64,000 nucleotides of DNA. It comes from Ascarosepion bandense (lineage: Eukaryota > Mollusca > Cephalopoda > Sepiida > Sepiidae). The position numbers and the translations under genes were made by a program. The stretch covers positions 334,001 to 398,000 of the forward strand of contig JBBBDQ010000351.1 of the NCBI GenBank assembly GCA_037127315.1, in the 5' to 3' direction. The notes beneath the pieces were generated by a model. The model did not search any database, was not told the origin of the DNA, and worked only from the letters and a program-made list of their open reading frames with translations. Numbering within the stretch: position 1 is the stretch's first letter; every line of letters begins with the position of its first letter. Positions 55,456 through 64,000 of this stretch are shown here, one piece after another.

Positions 55456-55636
55456 CTAGCAGTATAGCCTGGTGTTGCTTGGGTGTAATGAAAGCTTTAA
55501 AACTAATCCATGGTCCTGGAGCTCAGACTCAGCCTAAAGAATATTTGGGTGAAGTTTGGTGATAATTGGATCAATATTGTGGTTTTGTATAAAAGATATA
55601 CAGACAGATAAACAAACACACACACAAACATCCTGC

Positions 55637-55676
<40 letters not shown>

Positions 55677-55975
55677 CGATTTTCTGCACTATTGTAAGAA
55701 CTGCAGCCTTGAAACTTCTGAATATTGTTTCTTATGTCTTTGTCTATGAGTGTATCAAATTTGATGAAAATCAGACTACTCCTTCTATAAGCCAATTTTT
55801 TTTATTATCGATTTTCGATATTTATCGGGGAGTACCTCGACACAAAACCTAGCTAAGAACACTCGCAGACGCTTATAGTATAACTGTGTAAAATTTCAAG
55901 AAAATTGGTTCAGCCATTTCGGAGTCTATAGGTAACAGACATACACACAAAGTTCCATTTATAAATATGTTTAGA
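55456..55975 (-). mobile_element. Helitron-like element (family 1, subfamily with 41197)
   Basis: On the minus strand it starts TCTAAACATATTTATAAATG and ends CCCAAGCAACACCAGGC then TATACTGCTAG. Internal AT run at 55640-55673. It shares the CACCAAACTTCACCCAAATA segment with the copies at 41197 and 61113. Confidence 0.75.
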
Positions 55976-56109
55976 TAAAACGAATTGTATCATTGAGATT
56001 TTTTACCTATTCATCATCCGTGTAATATTGGAATGATGAATGCTATCAGAAGCAGGATTTCTTTTTTATTCTTTTAGAGAGGCCACAGTCATTTAAAAAT
56101 ATATGCATA

Positions 56110-56275
56110 GATTACTTAATGAATTGGGTTCAGTAGCCTTGGCTGGCAACCAGTCTACCACAGAAAGTAATAGCAACCTACTATGGGAAAATATTTTGCT
56201 CAATCAGTCATGTATCTTTTGAGACATGATCACCCAAGTGTATATCACATATGGCATTTAACTGAGTGACTGAAT
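56110..56275 (+). mobile_element. SINE family 1, 3' part
   Basis: It contains GGTTCAGTAGCCTTGGCTGG to GGCATTTAACTGAGTGACTG. With its 3' flank it is duplicated at 58022-58235. Confidence 0.65.
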
Positions 56276-56439
56276 ATGGTTTAAGCAGAACCTCAATTTG
56301 ATATGACTCACTAGGTAGGTTATGCATTGTTTATCAACCTTAACGAAGACTATGTGAGAAGAAACCAGAATATATTTTGCATGGTTATTTGTTTGTCAAG
56401 GTGAGTATCCCTTTCAGTTGGAAATAAATTCAGTATTCT

Positions 56440-57195
56440 ACTTTACATCTCAGGACTTAGATCTTTGGATATGCGTTGGTTCATTATACCGCTCTAGTAA
56501 GTATCTGACTCTCCCTGTATCTGATAAGAGTCAGATTGAGTGTAAGTATCTGACCCCCCAGCCCTTGTATCTGACAAGTGTCAGATCAAACCAAACGTGG
56601 TTGGCTCATTGTACCACTCTAGTAAGTATCTGATATCACCTGCTATACTCTATCTTTACAGGAGCCTGATCAGGCCCAAAATGGAGTATGGCTGCCATAT
56701 CTAGGCCAAAGATTCCCAGTCATTTTTCTGTTTGCATAAAGTTAAAAAGCATCTATTGTTGCCTTATGGGTGGTGAATTATTTTTTCCCCACAATCCCTT
56801 TTCTACAGATGTAATGTTGTTAGCCTCTTGCTACTCTATGGCTATTTCCATGGCATGTGTTCTGATGAGCCACATTCCTTAGTCTCATCACCCCTGACCT
56901 TTATAACTGGAAACTGTCATGTCTCATACACAAGGGTGAATTGTTCCTATTCACTTTACATTCCATTAGTAAGAAGTAAGTTCCATTCAAACAACTTCTT
57001 CCCTGCTGTTTTGTGAAAGAGATTCCTGGCAGGATGTCACTTCTCAGTCACTACAATCTTGACCTCTTCAAATCTAGAGTTAGCCATAATCTTTCTTCCA
57101 TAAGTTGCCTTTTCTTATTCTCAATTAACACCATACAGTAACACCTACATTGAATGGCTCTTGTGACTTGTATTGGGTGAAGATTAGCACAAAAA
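56440..57195 (+). pseudogene. LINE family B fragment with small internal duplications
   Basis: It includes SCYSMAISMACVLMSHIP, a CSYSLYIPLVRSKFHSNNFF frame (family YSxxxPxxRxxxxxNSFFP) and the tail GAATGGCTCTTGTGACTTGT then ATTGGGTGAAGATTAGCAC. A CTCTAGTAAGTATCTGA segment occurs at 56491 and 56620, with further TATCTGA copies between. Confidence 0.6.
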
Positions 57196-57199
57196 AGCT

Positions 57200-57860
57200 T
57201 GCACTGACTAACATCCTGATCTTATAATGTGGCACTTTCAGCCAATCTTCAATTGACAGTTATATTTAGTAATTTTGAAGGAATTTTAAATTGAACCTTT
57301 GATTTTATCAAAGAGGCCAGAGGATAAAAATGTTTGCTTATTTTTTCTTATCTTTTGAAAGTTGAGTGAGTTCAATACCTGGGTTAGATTTTGTTAAGGC
57401 TCTTAATTCTACTGTCCAAATATGTTTTTTTTTTAATCCACCTCAGTTTTTATTTATTTTTTGACAGATTTAATATTTAAAGCTGATGTAGTTATATATG
57501 GGTATTTGTAAGATTTTAAAGATTAGATAAATTTTGTAATTAATGTTTTTTCTACATGGGATGGGTGGCTGGATAATGATATAAAATGTCTTTTGGTGCA
57601 CTGCAGACTGCAGAGAGTTAAACTGGAATTGGTCATTGATCAGTCTGATTGAATTCAGTCCAAAATGTCGGCAAGGCAGCAATCCATACTTTTTTTTTCT
57701 ATTTTAATATATATCATTATTGTTGATTTTACAAGTTTTTAAATATTTTGCAGTAATTGGTTGTCATTATATCAGAAGAAATGGTTTTTGCAATCATCCT
57801 TTTTTTTATCTATTTTTTTTACTGGTTTTAATGGTTGTAATATCGTTTTTGTGGATGTTA
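57200..57860. other. No gene recognised
   Basis: AT-rich DNA with T runs; the open frames are short and match nothing I know. Confidence 0.4.
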
Positions 57861-57863
57861 TAT

Positions 57864-58174
57864 GGATATGTGTTGTGTGCAGTGGGTATTAACTCGGAAT
57901 GAGAAATCGGAGAACTGAGTTCAAATTCCTGTTAAATTTGTTGCATTCACTTACGCACAAATACCCTTGGGAAAGGTATTAATCCATCTCTTCCCTCTAG
58001 CTTTGTGCTGAATAGCAGAACAAATTAGGCTCAGTAGCCTTGTTTGGCAACCAGTCTATCACAGAAAGTAATGGCAACCTACTACAGGAAAATATTCTGC
58101 TCAATCAGTCATGTATCTTTTGAGACATGATCATCCAAGCGTGTATCACATATGGCACTTAACTGACTGACTGA
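57864..58174 (+). mobile_element. SINE family 1, full length
   Basis: GGATATGTGTTGTGTGCAGT head, B-box-like GAGTTCAAATTCC, standard body, and GGCACTTAACTGACTGACTG tail. The 3' half and its flank are duplicated at 56124-56334. Confidence 0.8.
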
Positions 58175-58209
58175 ATATGGTTTAAGCAGAACCTCAATTT
58201 GTTATTACT

Positions 58210-58320
58210 CACTAGGTAGGTTATGCATTGTTTTTCTCTTGCCTTCAATTTGTCCTGTCAATATCAAATTTTCCAAGCCCACTTTCCTCATTATGTATCT
58301 TAGAAATTTCAACTGATTTA
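58210..58320 (-). repeat. LINE family A short fragment
   Basis: The minus strand carries the KEGLENLILTGQ region (TTTCCAAGCCCACTTTCCTC on plus) and the AACATAC-type block (GTAGGTTATGCATTG on plus). Confidence 0.55.
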
Positions 58321-59089
58321 CAGGGAAAAATAAAAATTAAGCTTCTGATAAACCATTTTACGTGTTTGGGATGTTGGTGGGGTTAGTGATAAACAAGTCT
58401 TGTGGACTGACCATTGGAATCCATTGTTTTCCCCCATTTTTTATCTATTACTTTATTTTTTTTTTCTATTTCTTTATCTATTATTTATTTCATCTATCAT
58501 TTTAGTTGTTTTTATTGATGTTGCATGTATGTAATATGGTTTAAGCAGAACTTCAATGTTTATTTTTCTTCTAGTTCAATATGTAAATAATTTTTTTAAG
58601 TTCCACAAATTGTTGGATAGTACCTTTTTATACATATGTATCTATGTATGTATAGATAAAAGCTATTAATGTTTCCAATTTTGCATACTATCCTTGTTTA
58701 AAAATAACAAAAAAAAGCCCCATCTCCAAAGCAGAAAACAAAGTTGGTCTACAAAGGCAAATTTTGAGTTGGGAGAATAGTGACCAAATTTGAGGCTGCC
58801 AATACTAAGGATTTAAATTCTGAATAAATTCCTTTTCAGAACCAGGTTTACAAAAAAAAAAAAAAGTGAAAAGGTTGATCAAACAATTGTTTGATTATGA
58901 GCAAAATTTTAATAACCTTAATAAGAGAACTACAACAATAGGTGTAGCAACAACAGCAGTAGATATTCCAGCGAGAGAAAAAATCTGTCTGTTAAAAAAA
59001 AAACACAGTCTTCAAACCAATAGTATTTTCATCTTACCATTGACAAAATAATAGTGGGAAGTAGGGGGGGGGAGAAATGCTTTAAAAAA

Positions 59090-59320
59090 ATTAAATCTAG
59101 AGCAGTAATGAGGAAAGATGGCTTGGAAAATTTGATACTCACAGCACAGATTAAAGGAAAGGGGGCAAAGGAAAACAATGCATAACCTACCGAGTGAATT
59201 TGTGTAAATGGATGGGAAAATATGTTTTAGGATAGATAACAAGAAAATAAAATGTACTGAAAGCAACAAAGAACAGGAAATTGTGGAGAGCTATATTCAC
59301 AAACATCCTGAAATGATTAC
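59090..59320 (+). pseudogene. LINE family A 3' fragment
   Basis: GTAATGAGGAAAGATGGCTT, GGAAAATTTGATACTCACAG and a final AACATCCTGAAATG block are family-A landmarks. Strongly eroded. Confidence 0.55.
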
Positions 59321-59539
59321 AAACAATTTTATTCATATAAAGCTCAATGAGAATTTCAACTTATTGGAATAGCATCAATTTTTTTTGTCACATGATGATG
59401 AAATTGCTTTGTCAGATAATGCCTAACTCTGACAGATTCTGCAACTCATATGGCTTAAGAATTTCAGTTATTGGACACCCCACTACACGTGACCCAAGTT
59501 GCTGAGGAATAGACATTTTTATTTGTTACCATCTTTAGA

Positions 59540-59715
59540 CAGGCTCGAGAGCCCACTCTGCCTTGCTATTTAACCCAGTGCTAGAGAAGAAATGGATTTG
59601 TACCATTCCCAAGAGTATTTGTTAAAAAATAAATGCAACAAGCGTAGACAGTGTTTGAACGCAACTTTTCCAGGCAGATAAATGTTACGCTATTTGCACA
59701 ATCTCGTTTCACATG
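59540..59715 (-). repeat. SINE family 1, diverged 5' part
   Basis: It includes CTTGCTATTTAACCCAGTGC, TACCATTCCCAAGAGTATTT and a degenerate B box (GTTTGAACGC on plus). No tail. Confidence 0.45.
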
Positions 59716-59859
59716 CGCATTCAGTTAAAGCCTATGAAAGAAAATTTGCAGTTTGCATTGTCTGCAGATTATTTTTCATAAATGGTAAATAATCTCATTT
59801 GAGTTTTTTGTCCACTCGTCCTCATATGAATAAAATTGTTTATAATCTTCTGTGTGTCA

Positions 59860-60135
59860 TGTTACTTTAGGATGTTGATGATCATCACTCTTCACAATAT
59901 TTTCTTTTTTGTTGCTTTTAATAAATTTAGTTTTTTTTGTTTTTTGTTATCTCTCATAAACCCTGTTCTAGGCACCTCGAGATAGTGTAATGGTTAGCAA
60001 GCTTGTCTCACAAGAATCATTATGTTTGAATAGTGAGTTTGATCCTCACTGGGTGTCCCATACTTTCGGCCTTGTGCCACACCTAAGCTGTGCTTAGAAA
60101 ATCACCATAAACCCTGTTCTGCCATCTACAAGGTG
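59860..60135 (-). pseudogene. LINE family A 3' fragment, host of a SINE
   Basis: The minus strand carries the 3' tail (TTTAGGATGTTGATGATCAT on plus) and continues through CATAAACCCTGTTCT to GCCATCTAC after the inserted SINE at 59970-60105. Confidence 0.6.
59970..60105 (+). mobile_element. SINE family 2 with perfect 15-bp TSD
   Basis: CATAAACCCTGTTCT occurs at 59955-59969 and again, unchanged, at 60106-60120. The head is tRNA-like: A-box-like TAGTGTAATGGTTAGCAAG and B box GAGTTTGATCCTC, then a short tail region (TTTCGGCCTTGTGCCACACC). It is 136 bp, inserted in a LINE A fragment. Confidence 0.85.
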
Positions 60136-60469
60136 GCCAGTAAAAAAAGTGAAAAATTTATCACTATTTTATCTTTCAGGAATAATTAACCTCGAATAAC
60201 CTTGAATAAATTTCTGAAATATTCATGACCTTGACAGGTTCATTTATGATTGACTAATTGCTTCTTGGTCTCGTGACTTGTCATTTAAAGGTTACTTGCG
60301 GGCAACTTTGTCTTTCATTCTGTCCTCCTTGTATGGCTAAACAACTCACTGATTTCGGGTCATTGTACTTTTCAAATAAGAATATCCATCAGTCATCTCC
60401 AGTTTCAACAGTTGTCTTATGACTTTTTGAATTTACTACTTTTCTTACTGGGCACCCTGTATTTACACA

Positions 60470-60660
60470 AGCTAACTAGGTAGGTTATGCATTGTTTTTT
60501 TCTGCTCTGCTTGCCTTCAATCTGTCCTGTGAGTATTAAAGTCTCCAAGCCTTTTTTCTCATTATGTGCTCTAGAAACTTCAACTGACTTTTTCTGATGT
60601 GATGTCTTTTTCATTTCTATTTTCTTTCAAACTTTGACATTTCTCATATGTTCAGCATTA
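60470..60660 (-). pseudogene. LINE family A fragment
   Basis: The minus frame holds NEKKGLETLILTGQIEGKQS, then KKQCITYLVSLCK. Short, 5'- and 3'-truncated. Confidence 0.6.
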
Positions 60661-61112
60661 AGTCTACTATTGAAAGTTATCTTGCTACCTATGATTCTAT
60701 TAATGGTTTTGATGTCATGTGTGCAACAATTTTATTATCTCTACTAAAGAGTTTTTCTACAGAAACTTTTTATGTAGGTATATATCCTAAAAATAAATCA
60801 GTTCTACTCTCATAAGGTACATCCCTATTCATGGATCTATTTATAATTTATGAAGAAATGACACATTTTATTGATACCACTAAGGGTACTAACCATCATT
60901 TGCATAAAGACAATGGATAGTCACTAGCCAGAGAGACAGCTCAAGATGCAAGTTACAAAGTAAGGATTTCAGAATCAAGCTAGTATAGAAATTTAACTAT
61001 ATGGAAAGTATTGGAATCAATGATGGAAAATATGAAACAGAATGTATGGTTGTTAGCAAGTGGGACATGTCAAGATGGAAGTTACAAAGTGGGGATTTCA
61101 GAATATCTTTTT

Positions 61113-61258
61113 GTATGTCATTTATGCAAATCCACAATTTTTATCCGATTCTTACCAAACTTCACACAAATATTCTTTAGGCTGAGCCCGAGCTCCAGGA
61201 CCATGGATTAGTTTTAAAGCTTTCATTACACCCGAGCAATGCCAGGCTATACTGCTAG
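61113..61258 (+). mobile_element. Helitron-like 3' end (family 1)
   Basis: It ends CCCGAGCAATGCCAGGC then TATACTGCTAG/T. 5'-truncated. It shares the CACCAAACTTCAC-CAAATATTC segment (as ACCAAACTTCACACAAATAT here) with 41197 and 55456. Confidence 0.65.
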
Positions 61259-61489
61259 TTTTAATTATTACACATTATTCTTCTTAGTTGTCTTTTTTAA
61301 TTATTTTCTCCAGTTTTTCCTTTTTATTGCAATATTTTTGTAAAAAATACAAATAATTTTTATGTCTAAAGATTTCATGAAAAATATTTTCATTCTTCGG
61401 CATATTTTATTGTTTGTATTTTTTAATAGTTCTTTCATCTTTCTTCTCTTTTGTGATTTCAACCTTTTTTAGCTGATCTATTCTTCTTC

Positions 61490-61950
61490 AGCTGTTAGAA
61501 TATTAAACTGCTACATGATATCTGTCCTGCTATATAGCTGTGAATGCTGAAGAATTTCCTCAAAGATGAAGGAAAGAATCAAAGTGCCAGAAATGTGGTT
61601 CTGCAGAAGGATGCTGAGGATACCATGGACCAAACATGTGAACAATGACAATGTCTTGGAGAGAACTGAAATGAAAAAGAAACTTATACTTGACATCAGG
61701 AAGAAACAGCTGAAGTTTCTGGGACATGTAATGAGGAAGGAGAGCTTAGAGAATCTGATACTCACAGGGCAGATAGAGAGAAAAAGAGACAGGGGAAAAC
61801 AGCATGTGACATATTTGATGATATTAATTAAATAGATGGCAGAGCAGGGTTTGGGAGAAATAGCAGGATAAAATATATTAAAAGCAACAAGGAACAGGAA
61901 GATGTGGCAGGCCATGATCGCTTACACCTCGAAAGGGGAACGGTGCATAA
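61490..61950 (+). pseudogene. LINE family A 3' fragment
   Basis: The frame from 61566 reads VPEMWFCRRMLRIPWTKHVN, then LDIRKKQLKFLGHVMRKESL and ENLILTGQIERKRDRGKQHV. It is among the better-preserved copies, and it ends with a CTTACACCTCGAAAGGGGAA block. Confidence 0.75.
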
Positions 61951-62244
61951 AAGAAGTTTTTCTTGAGTGAGGTAAACACTTTCAGTTGTCTGGTGAATTC
62001 TTGTCAGAGTAATTCAGGAGTGAACATATTTTCTGCTGTGTAGATAATATCCCTAAGATAATTTAACAGCTTGTTAATGCACTACTGGATTGGTGTATAG
62101 GTTCCATTATTATTATAGACTACATCCTCCCATATTCTCTTTGGTAGGAAAGCTTCTTTTTATTCTGATCTTGTTCCAAAGACATTGATATGCTTCTATT
62201 TCAAAAAACGCTTGGCCATGTCTGACTTTAAAAGACCACCTGAG

Positions 62245-62560
62245 GTTGCGAAGTGTTAGAAAGAATGGCAACAAAAAGGAAATTGATGCTGAGCATCAGG
62301 AAGAGACAACTGAAGTTCCTGGGACATGCAATGAGGAAGGAAAGCCTGGAGAACCTGATACTGACTGGTCAGATAGAAGGAAGGAGAGACAGAGGAAGGC
62401 AGCGGATAACATATTTGCAGGGCCTGATCAGGTGGATGACGGAACGGGGGTTGCCAGGAGCAACAGGAGCAAACATACTAAGAGCCACAAGGGATAGGGA
62501 GACGTGGAGATCCATGATCGCCTACGTCCTGAAGGGACAGGGCACATAGAAGAAGAAGAA
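62245..62560 (+). pseudogene. LINE family A 3' fragment, youngest-looking copy
   Basis: An uninterrupted frame from 62253 to 62549 reads LERMATKRKLMLSIRKRQLK, FLGHAMRKESLENLILTGQI and ends RETWRSMIAYVLKGQGT at its stop. A GAAGAAGAAGAAG-like tail follows at 62550-62563. Clean frame and intact tail suggest a recent 5'-truncated insertion. Confidence 0.8.
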
Positions 62561-62564
62561 GAGG

Positions 62565-63165
62565 TTATGGTTTTTCTATAGTCTAATCTCAAGGGATTGT
62601 TGAGTTTCCTCCATCCACAACTGCATAGGATACTTTTCAGCTGTGATTATCAGACACTTCAAATATAAAATGCATTTAAAAAAAATTGGCAGATATCAAA
62701 TTTTCTAGAATATGTCATTTGGTGTGCAAATAAAATAGAAATATTAATAATTCAAAATATTTGATATTTATCAATCTTCTACTAGAAAACATACAATATT
62801 GAAACTTTAGAGGTGTGTAGAGATGAAAAAAAAAAGGTACCTTCTACCTAGATCTCTGAAGAATTTCTAATAATTGACTCTTGGAGAATGTTCAGCAAGA
62901 CTGTGAAGCTCATAGATAAGACTATAAAGAAACAAAATCCACATTATCATCCAAAAACTGCTTTCAATGATTTTTATTACCAGATTTTATATTTTCAATC
63001 CAGAATTTATGTGAACAAGTTATACCGTTCAGTATACATGTTGTGAGTTGTAAAAGGGAAAGGAAAGGGATTGTCTGTGGTCAGGAATTAAATAAAAGTT
63101 TAGAGATAAAATAGTAGAAGGCAATCAAGATAAGAGTAGTGTCCTTTTGCGTGCAGTGCTTGGAG
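62565..63165. other. No gene recognised
   Basis: AT-rich unassigned DNA; contains one copy of the dispersed GTGGTCAGGAATTAA motif near 63079. Confidence 0.4.
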
Positions 63166-63169
63166 TGAC

Positions 63170-63334
63170 TTTACAGACTAATTCTTGCATGATACTCTCT
63201 TCCGCAGGGGTTTGAAATTGTTCTCTTTGCTTCTTTTCTCTTTTTCTTATTGCTAACAATTGGTTTTTGCCTTTCCCCAGCCTTGCATGAACAGAGTACT
63301 AGACCTGCTTTGCTCGGAGGGGTGACATGATTAA
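63170..63334 (+). repeat. LINE family B 3' tail relic
   Basis: AGCCTTGCATGAACAGAGTA, CTTTGCTCGGAGGGGTGACA and ATGATT are typical of the end of family B. Confidence 0.45.
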
Positions 63335-63608
63335 CCCTGGAACACTAACCATCAATTAAAGTTACACCACTACTAACCATGGGCATATCATACCCGATTT
63401 TGAAAATATCAAAGAAATATTAAAACAAATCTTTATTTGAAATATTTTACATGCAGGCACTTCAAAGTTTCTATTTTGAGTTAACATTAATAGGAACTGA
63501 AAAACATTATTCAGGTAAGAAAATCAGGTACTGAAAATTTGATTAAATTGTAATTAAAATGGCATTATTTGTGCTGGGTATTATATACGTGTGGTTAGTG
63601 TTCTTTAG
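63335..63608. mobile_element. piggyBac-like MITE
   Basis: It is bounded by TTAA (63331-63334 and 63609-63612). The ends CCCTGGAACACTAACCA and, on the other strand, CTAAAGAACACTAACCA share GAACACTAACCA. Length 274 bp, with no coding sequence. The left end resembles the 64-bp element at 25339. Confidence 0.65.
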
Positions 63609-64000
63609 TTAAAAAAAGTGCTATATTTAGTGTGTAAATAGAATCTTGTAAAATTCTTGTTGAAGAAGAAAAGTAAGACTTTCAAGTTCTAGGATGGTTG
63701 ATATTAATTTCACTGTATAAAAAAAGATAGTGCTGCCTATTCAAATGCATTTGCACTAAATCTAACATTTATAGCAATAAGAAATAATATCAGATTTAAA
63801 ATTTCTTTAATTGCTTAAAAATATTATGCTAATGCATTGCAAATTATTTTGATTGACAAATGCATTGCAAACCAGGAAAAAAAGTAGAAGTTGATTAGAA
63901 TAAAGGCAAGTGTTACTTACAAAAAAAGGGCTATTAAAATTATTTTACTATAGAAATACATTGAAATCAAGGATAAAAAAAGGAATATCAGTGGTCAGGA

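Noticed and set aside
55165..55467. 100-codon plus-strand frame
   Set aside because: No domain or family resemblance. It runs into the end of the Helitron at 55456, so it is probably chance.

Overview
This is a eukaryotic, intron- and repeat-dominated window, almost certainly from a coleoid cephalopod and most likely an octopus. I infer that from the dense mix of tRNA-derived SINEs with ACTG-type tails, non-LTR retrotransposon ends (one ending in a GATGATGATGG-like tail), Helitron remnants with CTAG ends, Tc1/mariner, hAT and piggyBac mini-elements, very long A/T homopolymers and (AT)n/(GT)n microsatellites. There are no bacterial-style operons. Nearly all of the short open frames are noise or transposon debris.

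The only host gene I can support is on the minus strand: the first coding exon (8810-8974) of a furin-type proprotein convertase. It encodes a signal peptide plus the start of the inhibitory prodomain and ends at a phase-0 splice donor. The gene runs leftward, so positions 1-8809 should be its first coding-side intron; no second exon was recognised there. Positions 9000-9820 hold the 5' side, with a CpG-richer patch and a 20-bp-arm palindrome. From 1 to about 14.4 kb the DNA is AT-rich and nearly free of recognisable transposons.

From about 14.4 kb to the end the window is layered transposable-element sequence. The main families are: LINE family A (a degraded reverse-transcriptase C-terminus with a FLGHxMRKEGLENL motif, about fifteen fragments), whose 3' end is often reiterated with a 287-bp period; LINE family B (Jockey/CR1-like C-terminus, about ten fragments); an RTE-like LINE end at 38.9-39.3 kb; a LINE endonuclease fragment at 50.9-51.2 kb; two tRNA-derived SINE families, some with target-site duplications and nested in LINEs; three Helitron-like families; a hAT element with an 8-bp target duplication interrupted by a Helitron; a Tc1/mariner MITE family; two piggyBac-like mini-elements; a long-TIR foldback element; and a Penelope-like element (22.6-23.5 kb) with inverted terminal repeats and a GIY-YIG-type C-terminal tail.

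The most interesting signal is a set of hammerhead self-cleaving ribozyme motifs. One (27436-27476) has every conserved core base plus three closed helices. A second class (14.5, 14.7, 29.8, 29.9, 32.9, 33.2 and a 3 x 128-bp tandem array at 53.7-54.1 kb) has the CUGAAGA/GAAA core, a near-absent stem III, and stem I sequences that differ between copies while keeping complementarity. A third, decayed version sits in the inverted arms of the Penelope-like element. Together they suggest Penelope-type pseudo-LTRs and retrozyme-like tandem arrays.
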